Part shown: piece after piece, positions 8,517 to 16,879 of the stretch
Layout: each line of letters begins with the position of its first letter
Numbering within the stretch: position 1 is the first letter of the stretch
From: Bacteroidetes bacterium GWF2_41_31
GTDB taxonomy: Bacteria > Bacteroidota > Bacteroidia > Bacteroidales > F082
Assembly: GCA_001769215.1 (NCBI GenBank)
Contig: MEOL01000011.1
Location: 1-37,345 of the forward strand
Reading direction: 5' to 3'
DNA: 37,345 bases
The notes under the pieces: generated by a model
Told to the model about the DNA's origin: nothing
What the model saw: the letters and a program-made list of their open reading frames with translations, nothing else
Databases searched by the model: none
Translations under genes and position numbers: made by a program

Positions 8517-9449
8517 ATGAAAGGTATCAGCAATCAATGGTTTTCGTGGATTATACTGATTGGGTTGGTTTTAACCTGGGGAAGTTCTTTCATCCTCATC
8601 AAAAAATCGCTGCTTTACTTTTCGGGTGTGGAGGTCGGATTGTTGCGAATTTGCATTACCTTTTTGTTTTTAAGCCCCATAGCTCTTCATCGTTTCCGAA
8701 AAATTTCGCGCAAAACAGGAATTCGTCTTTTTATCGCAGGATTACTGGGTAGTTTTATTCCGGCATTTATGTTTGCAATTGCTCAAACGGGGATCAATAG
8801 TTCGCTGGCCGGAACCCTCAATTCATTAACGCCTTTATTTACATTGATCCTTGGTTTATTTTTTTTTAAGCAACGAGCCAAATGGTTCAATGTGGTCGGG
8901 GTGCTGATCGGGCTTGTCGGGGCGTTGGCATTGATCAATGTGAGCGGAGATTCCGGCTTTTCGTTCAATATAAAATATGCCTCGCTGATTATTATCGCGA
9001 CGGTTTGTTACGCTTTTAATGTCAATTTTGTTAAACAGTATTTAAAGGAGCTTGACTCATTAAGTATTACTGCCTTTTCCTTCTTTTATATCGGGATACC
9101 CACCTTTATCTACCTGCTGTTTTTTTCCGAAATACCAACCAAAATACTTAATCAACCGGATGTAATTAACGGACTGGCCTATGTAGGTACTCTTTCCATT
9201 GTGGGTACCGGGCTGGCATTGATCGCTTTTAATAAACTCATAAAAATTAACAGTCCGCTATTTGCCTCATCGGTCACCTATATGATACCCATTGTAGCCG
9301 TTATTTGGGGAGTACTTGATGGGGAAAAACTTCATTGGTGGGATATCCTTTGGTTCTTACTGATTTTACTGGGTGTTTTCCTCGTAAATGCACATCCGGG
9401 CAGACCCTTTAATATCAGCAGCAAAGTTTTATTTAGAAGAAAAGAATAA
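8517..9449 (+). CDS. DMT superfamily transporter, EamA family
   Basis: This is a 310-residue integral inner-membrane protein with about ten hydrophobic segments arranged as two EamA repeats. The first repeat has the diagnostic LVLTWGSSFILIKKSL near residue 20 and GLLGSFIPAFMFAIAQTGI. The second has IIIATVCYAFNVNFVKQYL and ends with VTYMIPIVAVIWGVLDGE. EamA proteins usually export small metabolites such as amino acids or nucleosides; the substrate cannot be read from sequence. The ATG at 8517 follows a promoter-like box closely. The gene is transcribed divergently from the sigma operon and stands alone. A longer ORF in another frame (8438-8752) is a shadow. Confidence 0.9.
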   Translation: MKGISNQWFSWIILIGLVLTWGSSFILIKKSLLYFSGVEVGLLRICITFLFLSPIALHRFRKISRKTGIRLFIAGLLGSFIPAFMFAIAQTGINSSLAGTLNSLTPLFTLILGLFFFKQRAKWFNVVGVLIGLVGALALINVSGDSGFSFNIKYASLIIIATVCYAFNVNFVKQYLKELDSLSITAFSFFYIGIPTFIYLLFFSEIPTKILNQPDVINGLAYVGTLSIVGTGLALIAFNKLIKINSPLFASSVTYMIPIVAVIWGVLDGEKLHWWDILWFLLILLGVFLVNAHPGRPFNISSKVLFRRKE

Positions 9450-9465
9450 TATTTAACAACAATTG

Positions 9466-9495
9466 CTTGTTAATTAGTTTTTTTTCCTATTTTTG
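9466..9495 (+). promoter_or_regulatory. Promoter of rplU-rpmA
   Basis: The -7 box TATTTTTG is at 9488-9495 and a CTTG -33 box is at 9466-9469, 18 bases apart. This places the transcript start about 40 bases before the rplU ATG, which supports the start at 9541 rather than the upstream TTG at 9493, which lies inside the promoter box. Confidence 0.55.
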
Positions 9496-9540
9496 CACCT
9501 CCAAAATCGTGAGCATTTTTTAATTAAAGATTTTAAAAGC

Positions 9541-9852
9541 ATGTATGTAATTGTTGATATAGCCGGACAGCAGTTCAAAGTTGAACAAGGGCAAGAAGTT
9601 TTTGTAAACAGGTTAGAAGGAGAAGAAGGCGCCAATGTTGAGTTCGACAAAGTGCTTTTAGCAGATCAGGACGGCACCGTAACGATTGGAACCCCGGTTC
9701 TTACAGGAGCTAAAATTGACGCGAAAATCGTTGCCCATGTCAGAGGCGATAAAGTAACTGTTTTCCACAAGAAAAGAAGAAAAGGTTACCAAAAGTCAAA
9801 CGGATTCCGTGCCGATTTGAGCAAAGTATTGATAGAGAAAATTACCGTTTAA
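9541..9852 (+). CDS. rplU: 50S ribosomal protein L21
   Basis: Read from the ATG at 9541, the product is 103 residues, the normal L21 length. It begins MYVIVDIAGQQFKVEQGQ and contains VHFHKKRRKGYQ-type residues (VFHKKRRKGYQKSNGFR) near 75-91, the hallmark of L21. It binds 23S rRNA in the large subunit. It is followed after 18 bases by rpmA, the near-universal bacterial partner. The open frame extends upstream to a TTG at 9493, but that would overlap the promoter and add a non-conserved tail. Confidence 0.97.
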   Translation: MYVIVDIAGQQFKVEQGQEVFVNRLEGEEGANVEFDKVLLADQDGTVTIGTPVLTGAKIDAKIVAHVRGDKVTVFHKKRRKGYQKSNGFRADLSKVLIEKITV

Positions 9853-9870
9853 CTTTAAAATTATAAAGAA

Positions 9871-10140
9871 ATGGCACATAAAAAAGGAATGGGTAGCTCC
9901 CATAACGGCCGCGAATCAGAAAGCAAACGCCTTGGCGTAAAAATATACGGTGGACAGGTAGCCAATTCAGGTAATATCATCATCCGTCAACGTGGAACCC
10001 AGCATCATCCGGGATTAAATGTTGGCATTGGAAGAGACCATACCCTGTATGCACTGACCGATGGCATCGTTGAATTCAGAAAAAAAGCAAACAACCGCTC
10101 TTATGTAAGTGTTGTGATGCCTGAAGTGGTGCAGAATTAA
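9871..10140 (+). CDS. rpmA: 50S ribosomal protein L27
   Basis: The product has 89 residues, beginning [20 protein letters not shown] and continuing [22 protein letters not shown]27 lies at the peptidyl transferase centre, where its N-terminus reaches the tRNA acceptor end. The N-terminus begins directly with the mature form, with no cleavable leader of the Firmicutes type. The gene follows rplU in a two-gene operon and is closed by a strong terminator at 10162-10192. Confidence 0.97.
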   Translation: MAHKKGMGSSHNGRESESKRLGVKIYGGQVANSGNIIIRQRGTQHHPGLNVGIGRDHTLYALTDGIVEFRKKANNRSYVSVVMPEVVQN

Positions 10141-10161
10141 TAAGATATTCAGATTTGATAT

Positions 10162-10192
10162 AAAACCCGGTTTTTCGACCGGGTTTTTTTTT
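10162..10192 (+). terminator. Intrinsic terminator of rplU-rpmA
   Basis: A perfect 10-bp stem, AAAACCCGGT (10162-10171) with ACCGGGTTTT (10178-10187), encloses a 6-base loop and runs into nine T residues in total. It starts 22 bases after the rpmA stop. Confidence 0.88.
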
Positions 10193-10233
10193 GATTATTA
10201 TTATTCAACGTCCTCCGCAGAATTTCCTGTCCT

Positions 10234-10266
10234 TTTGCTTTCATTTCCTCAATTAAGCTAAATTTG
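10234..10266 (+). promoter_or_regulatory. Promoter of serS operon
   Basis: TTTG at 10234-10237 and TAAATTTG at 10259-10266 are separated by 21 bases, matching the Bacteroidota consensus in both boxes and spacing. The transcript would begin about 10 bases before the serS ATG, leaving a very short leader. Confidence 0.68.
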
Positions 10267-10283
10267 CACAAAAATAAAATCGA

Positions 10284-11555
10284 ATGCTTCAACTCCAAAA
10301 AATTCGTGAAAACAGAGACCAAATCATTGAACGTCTGGCTGTAAAAAATTTTAAGGCCACCGGATTGGTGGACGAAATTATTGAGCTTGACAATACCCGG
10401 CGCAATTCACAAAAAGAATTAGACGATATACTGGCACTCAGCAATCAACTGGCAAAAGAAATTGGCAACCACTACGCAAAAGGGGAACCGGGAAAGGCTG
10501 AACTGGCAAAGCAAGAATCTTTGAAATTGAAAGCTGCCGCCAAAGCCATTGAGCCTCTACTCATGGATACGGTCGAGTTACTCAATGCTAAATTAATCGA
10601 GTTGCCCAACCTGCCTCACACCTCCGTGCCTAAAGGAAAGACCCCTGAGGACAATGAAATTATTTATGAAGAAGGTGTGATGCCCCGATTACCTGAAAAT
10701 GCCGTTCCCCACTGGGACCTGGCTTCGACCTACAAAATTGTTGATTTCGAGTTGGGCAACAAAGTAACCGGCGCGGGCTTTCCTTTTTATCGTGGAAAAG
10801 GCGCCAGGCTACAGCGTGCTTTAATAAATTTTTTTCTGGATGAAGCCATCGAAGCAGGCTATATCGAATATCAACCTCCCCTGCTGGTCAATGCCGCCTC
10901 CGGATACGGAACCGGACAACTTCCTGACAAAGAGGGTCAGATGTATTTTGCCCCGGAAGATAATCTCTATTTAATACCCACCGCAGAAGTCCCCCTCACC
11001 AATATCTACCGCGATGTGATCGTAAAAGAGATCGATTTTCCAATTAAAAACGTAGCGTATTCAAATTGTTTCAGGCGTGAAGCCGGTTCGTACGGAAAAG
11101 ACGTGCGTGGATTAAACCGCCTGCATCAATTCGATAAAGTTGAAATTGTACAAATACAACACCCCGACAAGTCCTACCAAACCCTGGAGGAGATGAAAGA
11201 ACATGTGGCCGGTCTGTTACGAAAACTGGAATTGCCCTTCAGGATTTTACGACTTTGCGGTGGAGACATGAGTTTTACCTCGGCACTCACCTATGATTTT
11301 GAAGTGTTTTCCGCTGCTCAAAACCGTTGGCTGGAGGTGAGTTCGGTATCCAATTTTGAGGATTTCCAGGCCAATAGGATGAAACTCAGGTTTAAAGACA
11401 AAGAAGGTAAAACAAGGCTGGCGCATACGCTTAACGGAAGTGCCCTGGCCCTGCCTCGTGTTGTGGCCGCTTTGCTTGAGAACAATCAATCGGCAAAAGG
11501 AATTAAAATACCTGATGCACTGACCAGCTATACCGGATTTAAGTTCATCGACTGA
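10284..11555 (+). CDS. serS: Serine--tRNA ligase
   Basis: This 423-residue class II aminoacyl-tRNA synthetase charges tRNA-Ser, and tRNA-Sec where present, in the cytoplasm. The N-terminal long helical arm that grips the tRNA covers about 1-110, with many Lys/Glu heptads. The catalytic core includes TAEVPLTNIY, motif 2 NCFRREAGSYGKDVRGLNR, and motif 3 from residue 384 (NGSALALPRVVAALLENNQ, conserved Arg392). Length is typical. Its TGA stop shares one base with the ATG of the following lipoprotein gene, so the two are translationally coupled. A strong promoter precedes it. Confidence 0.97.
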   Translation: MLQLQKIRENRDQIIERLAVKNFKATGLVDEIIELDNTRRNSQKELDDILALSNQLAKEIGNHYAKGEPGKAELAKQESLKLKAAAKAIEPLLMDTVELLNAKLIELPNLPHTSVPKGKTPEDNEIIYEEGVMPRLPENAVPHWDLASTYKIVDFELGNKVTGAGFPFYRGKGARLQRALINFFLDEAIEAGYIEYQPPLLVNAASGYGTGQLPDKEGQMYFAPEDNLYLIPTAEVPLTNIYRDVIVKEIDFPIKNVAYSNCFRREAGSYGKDVRGLNRLHQFDKVEIVQIQHPDKSYQTLEEMKEHVAGLLRKLELPFRILRLCGGDMSFTSALTYDFEVFSAAQNRWLEVSSVSNFEDFQANRMKLRFKDKEGKTRLAHTLNGSALALPRVVAALLENNQSAKGIKIPDALTSYTGFKFID

Positions 11556-12055
11556 TGAAAACGATCCCGGTGCTGGTGGTACTTCTTTTCGCGTTTCCAT
11601 TCACACAGTGTAATCAATACGGCGAACGCTTTAAAAATGAAATAAGAACCACCGACAGCCTTTCTGCACAACTCAACCGTTCCGTTCAACAATATGTCCT
11701 CATCGACACCGGTGCGCTGGTGCAAATGTACAATGAGCTGCTCGAAACTGAAAAGTACGCTGGTTTACCTTTTGATTACCATTTGATTGGTATCTATAAA
11801 AAAGAAATAAGAGAAACACTTTCCAGTAATAGTCATATCAAAAGGGACATTCATTTAACCCTCGCCCGATTGAAAGCATTTAAACAATCGCTTCGACATA
11901 ATGAATACGACAGCCTGACGTTTTCATCGTATCTGAACCGGGAAAAAAACCATGTCAACCTGTTACTTCGCAATATGGAAACTACCGGTAACAAGATGGA
12001 ATATTGGATTGTTCACTCCGATTCACTATTTTCGTCGCTGCATAAAAAAAATTGA
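11555..12055 (+). CDS. Putative lipoprotein of unknown function
   Basis: This 166-residue protein has a short hydrophobic N-terminus and a possible lipobox ending at Cys19 (FAFPFTQC). The rest is predicted to be mostly helical and charged, with no family that I recognise. It starts at the ATG overlapping the serS stop by one base and lies 11 bases before the TPR gene, so all three are probably co-transcribed. The lipobox is not canonical at -3 (F at -3, T at -2), so lipidation is likely but unproven. A helical adaptor working with the neighbouring TPR protein is possible; this is a guess from position only. Confidence 0.75.
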   Translation: MKTIPVLVVLLFAFPFTQCNQYGERFKNEIRTTDSLSAQLNRSVQQYVLIDTGALVQMYNELLETEKYAGLPFDYHLIGIYKKEIRETLSSNSHIKRDIHLTLARLKAFKQSLRHNEYDSLTFSSYLNREKNHVNLLLRNMETTGNKMEYWIVHSDSLFSSLHKKN

Positions 12056-12066
12056 AGTTTTAAACA

Positions 12067-13983
12067 ATGTCACAATCAATAAACCAAATTGCTCCCAGTA
12101 AACAGGTTAACCGCTGCCGATTCGGAGTGTTGGTATTGACATTGGCTATCCTGATTGGAATCCATCCGGAGGGTTTTGCCCAGGTTAATCAATCGTTGGA
12201 ATTACGAAAAAGCGAAGCCCAAATAAGGCAAAGTGAGGAACAACTTGCCATCAACTACTACCGCGATCGTCAGTTTGACAAGGCCGCTTTGTTGTTAAAA
12301 CCATTGTTTGAAGAAAACCCCAGCCAGTACTTATATCTGTATTATCTCAACTGTTTGCTTGAGTTGAAGGAGTATAAGGAGGCTGAAAAGGTGGTTAAAA
12401 AACAGCGGAAGGAATTCCCTGACAATTTTAGGTATCTGATCGACCAAGCCTACATTTTTGATCAGCAAGATGAGAAGAAGAAGGCAAACAAATTATTTAA
12501 GGACCTGATGCTGGACCTGCCTTCCGACCGGAATGGCATCGTGCAGATTGCTTCAGCATTGCAGTCAAGAGGTTATAACGACCTGGCCATTCTAACCTAC
12601 AAAAAGGCGCGTCAAAATCCTGAAATTCAACACACCTTCAATATGGAAATGGCCAATGTGTATATGTACAATGGCGATTATGGCAAGGTGTTCGACAGCT
12701 ATTTGGATCAACTCGAATCAAACCCTGACGACATGCAAAGCATCAGAAATCAGTTGCAAAACCTGATGCGCATGGATGTAGACAACAATTTATCGGATGA
12801 TTTCAGACAGAAATTACTCGAAAGGGCGCAAAAAAATGCTGACAGTGAAACCCTTGCGGAAATGTTGCTTTGGTATTCAATACAGATTAAAGATTTTCAG
12901 ATGGCTTTGCGACAGGCCAAAGCCATTGACAGCAGGTTTGGTTTCAGGGAAGAAGCCGTGATGGAACTGGCCAATATTGCTTTTCTGAACCATCAATATA
13001 CCATTTGCAAAGAGGCCTATGGCTATATTAAAGAGAAAAAAGACAAGTCACCTTATTATCTTGATGCCAGCACCGGTTATTATAAGTCCATGGTTCATGG
13101 GGCCGAAGACAATCCTGCCACCACCAGAGAGGAATTTATAAAACTCAGCAAAACAGGACAAGACTATTTAAAACAACTTGGGTTGAATTCCATCACCATT
13201 CAAATAGCCAAAGGAGTGGCCCACATCGAGGCGTTTGAGTTGGGTCATTTTTCTGAAGCCAGGGATATCCTGACCCGGGCCATTGATTTAAAGAACCTTC
13301 AGGCCGATCAAACAGCTGTTCTTAAACTCGAACTGGCCGATATCCTGCTGGCTTCAGGCAACATTTGGGATGCCACACTTCTGTATTCTCAGGTTGAACT
13401 GGAGATGAAAAACGAGCCTGTGGGTCATGAAGCCAAGTTAAAAAACGCCCGTGTGTTCTATTACGTGGGTGAATTCGGATGGGCACAAGCCAACCTGGAT
13501 ATTCTCAAATCGGCCACCTCAAAACTCATCTCAAACGACGCCATTGACCTATCGCTGTTTATCACCGATATACTGGATGAAGATACGCTGGGATTTACCC
13601 TTCGCAAATTTGCTGCCGCCGATCTGTACACCTATCAACATCACTACGATTCGGCCATGATGGTCCTGAATAAGATTGAGGCATCAAACCCCGGCTATGT
13701 AGCGCAACCCTACGTCCTATACCAAAAAGCACGACTTTTGTCGTATCAAAAGCATTTCGCCGCCTCCGATTCCGTTTATACTTTGCTGATCGATCAGTAT
13801 CCTGAAAGCATCAAGACTGACAACGCCCTCTACCAACAGGCCGAATTGCGCAGGCTTAACCTGAACAACCCCGATGGTGCACTCCAACGCTATCTGCAAC
13901 TTATGACAGACTATCCTGAAAGTTTGTATTCGGGTGAAGCACGTATCCGATACAGGGAATTGCGGCAGCCGATCGCGGAATAA
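12067..13983 (+). CDS. Tetratricopeptide-repeat protein, exported
   Basis: The 638-residue product has a basic N-terminus and a signal peptide (FGVLVLTLAILIGIHPEGFA, ending about residue 38). Helical TPR-type pairs then run throughout: YYRDRQFDKAALLLKPLF, NCLLELKEYKEAEKVVKK, and near the end LLIDQYPESIKTDNALYQQAELRR and LQLMTDYPESLYSGEARIR. The last two resemble the TPR units of YbgF/BamD-type envelope proteins. It is therefore likely periplasmic or attached to the outer membrane and works as a scaffold. It lies between the lipoprotein gene and rsmA with short gaps (11 and 35 bases). The exact role is unknown. Confidence 0.85.
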   Translation: MSQSINQIAPSKQVNRCRFGVLVLTLAILIGIHPEGFAQVNQSLELRKSEAQIRQSEEQLAINYYRDRQFDKAALLLKPLFEENPSQYLYLYYLNCLLELKEYKEAEKVVKKQRKEFPDNFRYLIDQAYIFDQQDEKKKANKLFKDLMLDLPSDRNGIVQIASALQSRGYNDLAILTYKKARQNPEIQHTFNMEMANVYMYNGDYGKVFDSYLDQLESNPDDMQSIRNQLQNLMRMDVDNNLSDDFRQKLLERAQKNADSETLAEMLLWYSIQIKDFQMALRQAKAIDSRFGFREEAVMELANIAFLNHQYTICKEAYGYIKEKKDKSPYYLDASTGYYKSMVHGAEDNPATTREEFIKLSKTGQDYLKQLGLNSITIQIAKGVAHIEAFELGHFSEARDILTRAIDLKNLQADQTAVLKLELADILLASGNIWDATLLYSQVELEMKNEPVGHEAKLKNARVFYYVGEFGWAQANLDILKSATSKLISNDAIDLSLFITDILDEDTLGFTLRKFAAADLYTYQHHYDSAMMVLNKIEASNPGYVAQPYVLYQKARLLSYQKHFAASDSVYTLLIDQYPESIKTDNALYQQAELRRLNLNNPDGALQRYLQLMTDYPESLYSGEARIRYRELRQPIAE

Positions 13984-14018
13984 AATCAAACTCCGGTAAC
14001 CTTCACTAAACAAAGAAC

Positions 14019-14792
14019 ATGGTTAAGCCAAAAAAACACCTGGGACAGCATTTTTTAACAGATAAAAATATAGCCGAAAAAATTGTAGGTTGTCTTAAAA
14101 AAAATGAGCCCATCGTTTGTGAAATTGGTCCCGGCACAGGAATATTAACCACTCCGCTCTTACAAAAAGAGCATATCAAAGAACTTCACCTCATCGAAAT
14201 AGATGAGGAATCGGTAGAATACCTTCAATCGCATTACAGCGATCCGCGCATCACCATTCATCAGGCTGATTTCTTAAAGATTCCGCTTCAAAACATCACG
14301 AAATCGCCTTTCTCCATCATTGGTAATTTCCCGTACAACATTGGCAGTCAGATATTTTTCAAGGTACTTGAACACCGCAACCAAATTCCGGAGGTGGTAG
14401 GGATGATACAAAAAGAAGTAGCCGAACGCCTGGCTGCCGGACCAGGCAGTAAAACATACGGAATTTTAAGCGTCTTGTTGCAAACATGGTACCACATCGA
14501 ATATTGTTTCACCGTGAATGAACAGGTGTTTTTCCCACCGCCCAAGGTAAAATCGGGTGTCATCAGGCTGGTGCGCAATCAAACACAACAGATCGATTGT
14601 GACGAAAAACTCTATTTCAAGGTGGTAAAAACCGCCTTCAATCAGCGCCGTAAAACCCTTCGTAACGCGCTTAAACCACTTGCTGTTAACGGTTTGCCTG
14701 ATCACCCGCTGTTGTCGCAACGGGCCGAACAACTCAGCATAGAGGAATTCGTCATCCTGACAAACCTCGTGGCTCAAACTATTTCATGTTAA
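14019..14792 (+). CDS. rsmA: 16S rRNA (adenine(1518)-N6/adenine(1519)-N6)-dimethyltransferase
   Basis: This 257-residue SAM-dependent enzyme (KsgA) dimethylates two adjacent adenines in the 3' terminal hairpin of 16S rRNA during 30S assembly. It opens with the family signature KPKKHLGQHFLTDKNIAEKI. The SAM-binding loop is EIGPGTGILT (35-44), the acidic residue HLIEIDEE follows, and the catalytic motif is NFPYNIGS (103-110). The C-terminal helical domain carries VFFPPPKVKSGVIRL and FNQRRKTLRNAL. Length and motifs are standard. It is probably the last gene of the serS operon. Confidence 0.97.
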   Translation: MVKPKKHLGQHFLTDKNIAEKIVGCLKKNEPIVCEIGPGTGILTTPLLQKEHIKELHLIEIDEESVEYLQSHYSDPRITIHQADFLKIPLQNITKSPFSIIGNFPYNIGSQIFFKVLEHRNQIPEVVGMIQKEVAERLAAGPGSKTYGILSVLLQTWYHIEYCFTVNEQVFFPPPKVKSGVIRLVRNQTQQIDCDEKLYFKVVKTAFNQRRKTLRNALKPLAVNGLPDHPLLSQRAEQLSIEEFVILTNLVAQTISC

Positions 14793-14849
14793 ACCTTTTT
14801 GAATAGAGTATTTATCTGTTAAATAAAAAGTCTTAATTTCACCCGCTTT

Positions 14850-16814
14850 ATGCGGCTACGGATGACTAAAACACTTCGGATAATCCTTTTTCTTCTGGCT
14901 TTCGGCTTGGCAATAAACTGCGTTCAGGCTGAAAGTTCATCCATTTCGACCCCGAATTTTCAAATTGAGCTACCCGATATTGTGGTTGCCGGCATTACGC
15001 AGGACATCCTGATTACGGTAAACGAGCAATTTATGCCGTTTGCAGCAGATTCGGTAGCGCTCACATTGAATGAAAAAACAGAACACTACCTGATTTCAGG
15101 AAATCAAATACGGGTTCCTTACGCATTTTCTAAAAAGGAGGAACTGACCATTGGCATTGAAAATGTAGAAAAAAAGATTCCTGTTTCGCCGATCCCCCTG
15201 TGGATGTCGATACTCCCGCCTTTGTTTGCCATTTTGTTTGCCTTGTTGCTGCGCGAAGTATACAGCGCTTTGATCATCGGGTTATGGGTTGGAACCAGTA
15301 TCATTTTTTATTATAAGGGAGCTACCTTTTTTGTAGCGGTTTTTCAGGGTTTTTTATCGATTATCGACACCTACATTGTAGAATCGCTAAATGACAGGGG
15401 ACATCTGTCGATTATACTGTTTTCGATGATTATTGCCGCCACGGTTAGTGTAATAACAAAAAATGGCGGGATGAAAGGGGTGGTAAACCAATTGTCGCGA
15501 TTTGTGACAGGCCCCCGGTCGGCTTCATTTATCACATGGCTGCTCGGAATTATGATTTTTTTTGATGATTACGCCAACACCCTGGTGGTAGGCAACACCA
15601 TGCGGCCTTTAACGGATAAGATGAAGGTTTCGCGTGAGAAACTGGCCTATCTCATCGATTCAACCGCCGCCCCGGTCGCGGCCATCGCTTTTGTTACTAC
15701 CTGGATTGGAGCAGAACTCAGCTATATTCAAGACGGAATCAATCAATTGAATTTGGATGAATCGGCGTATGGAGTATTCTTTCATTCACTGGCCTATTCT
15801 TTTTATCCGGTTTTTACGTTGATTTTCATCCTCATTCTAATTTGGAAAGATGTGGATTACGGCCCCATGCTTAAGGCGGAGCGAAGAGCAAGGGGCACCA
15901 GCGAAGATCAAGGCGATTACACCATAGATGAGCAGTTTAACAAGGATATGCAGGAAGAAATCCACGCGAAACCCGGAATAACATCAAGGAGTTTTAACGC
16001 CATCATTCCCGTATTGGTGATCATCGTCGGAACTTTATCAGGATTATTCTACACGGGCTACCGGGATGCTGTGTGGCAAAACTCATCCTTAGGTTTTGTC
16101 GATAAACTGAGTGAAACCATGGGTGGGGCAGATTCATATCTGGCCTTGCTCTGGGCTTCTTCGGGCAGTTTGATGGTGGCTTTGCTCTTGTCGTTTGGAC
16201 AAAAACTCCTGACCATTAAAGAATCCATGGAAAGCATTATACAAGGATTCAAGACCATGCTCCCGGCGGTGATGATCCTGACACTTGCCTGGTCGATCGC
16301 GTTGATCACCAAACACATGCATACAGCTGATTTTATCTCACAGAGTTTGATTGATGCCTCTGTATCACCCTTTCTGCTTCCAACGCTCACCTTTGTTATA
16401 GCAGCGCTCATTTCATTTTCTACCGGAAGCTCCTGGGGAACCATGGCCATTTTATACCCGCTGATGTTGCCTTCTGCCTGGTTGTTGGCCAAGCATGCCA
16501 ACCTCGATTACACCACCTCCATGTCGATATTTCACAACATTGCAGCTGCCGTCCTTACGGGAAGTGTCTTTGGCGACCATTGCTCCCCCATTTCCGACAC
16601 CACCATCCTGAGTTCGTTGGCAAGTTCCTGTCCACACATCGAACATGTGCGCACCCAGTTACCTTACGCCATGACAGTTGGATTTGTGGCTATGGTGATT
16701 GGAACCCTCCCCTCTTCATTTGGCATCAACCCAGCGTTCCTTTTCATCATCGGGATTCTGATGCTCTATTTAATCATTCAAAAATTTGGCAAGCCAACCA
16801 GGATATTAACCTGA
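14850..16814 (+). CDS. Na+/H+ antiporter, NhaC family, with exported N-terminal domain
   Basis: This 654-residue inner-membrane protein has hallmark NhaC-superfamily motifs: FFDDYANTLVVGNTMRPLTD in the middle and SVFGDHCSPISDTTILSS near the C-terminus, with about twelve hydrophobic segments from residue 118 on. Such proteins exchange Na+ for H+ or, in some relatives, for organic acids. Unusually, the first about 115 residues are a signal-peptide-like segment (IILFLLAFGLAINCVQA) followed by a soluble beta-type domain, which would face the periplasm. The ATG at 14850 is used; an ATG four codons later is an alternative. It stands 57 bases after rsmA and may have its own promoter, though I saw no clear box. 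Confidence 0.88.
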   Translation: MRLRMTKTLRIILFLLAFGLAINCVQAESSSISTPNFQIELPDIVVAGITQDILITVNEQFMPFAADSVALTLNEKTEHYLISGNQIRVPYAFSKKEELTIGIENVEKKIPVSPIPLWMSILPPLFAILFALLLREVYSALIIGLWVGTSIIFYYKGATFFVAVFQGFLSIIDTYIVESLNDRGHLSIILFSMIIAATVSVITKNGGMKGVVNQLSRFVTGPRSASFITWLLGIMIFFDDYANTLVVGNTMRPLTDKMKVSREKLAYLIDSTAAPVAAIAFVTTWIGAELSYIQDGINQLNLDESAYGVFFHSLAYSFYPVFTLIFILILIWKDVDYGPMLKAERRARGTSEDQGDYTIDEQFNKDMQEEIHAKPGITSRSFNAIIPVLVIIVGTLSGLFYTGYRDAVWQNSSLGFVDKLSETMGGADSYLALLWASSGSLMVALLLSFGQKLLTIKESMESIIQGFKTMLPAVMILTLAWSIALITKHMHTADFISQSLIDASVSPFLLPTLTFVIAALISFSTGSSWGTMAILYPLMLPSAWLLAKHANLDYTTSMSIFHNIAAAVLTGSVFGDHCSPISDTTILSSLASSCPHIEHVRTQLPYAMTVGFVAMVIGTLPSSFGINPAFLFIIGILMLYLIIQKFGKPTRILT

Positions 16815-16849
16815 GTACCGATGAGAAAGTTACATCTAAAATCATTTAT

Positions 16850-16857
16850 TACTTTTG
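16850..16857 (+). promoter_or_regulatory. Candidate promoter -7 box for uvrC
   Basis: TACTTTTG matches TAnnTTTG and lies 22 bases before the uvrC ATG at 16880, just after the antiporter stop at 16814. No good TTTG is seen about 20 bases upstream, so support is moderate. The position argues that uvrC starts at 16880. Confidence 0.4.
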
Positions 16858-16879
16858 CTGCCTGACACATTTGCCTGAT

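Noticed and set aside
16580-16879. 100-residue N-terminal extension of UvrC
   Set aside because: It overlaps the antiporter gene in another frame, has no family similarity, and a promoter box lies at 16850, just before the usual UvrC start.
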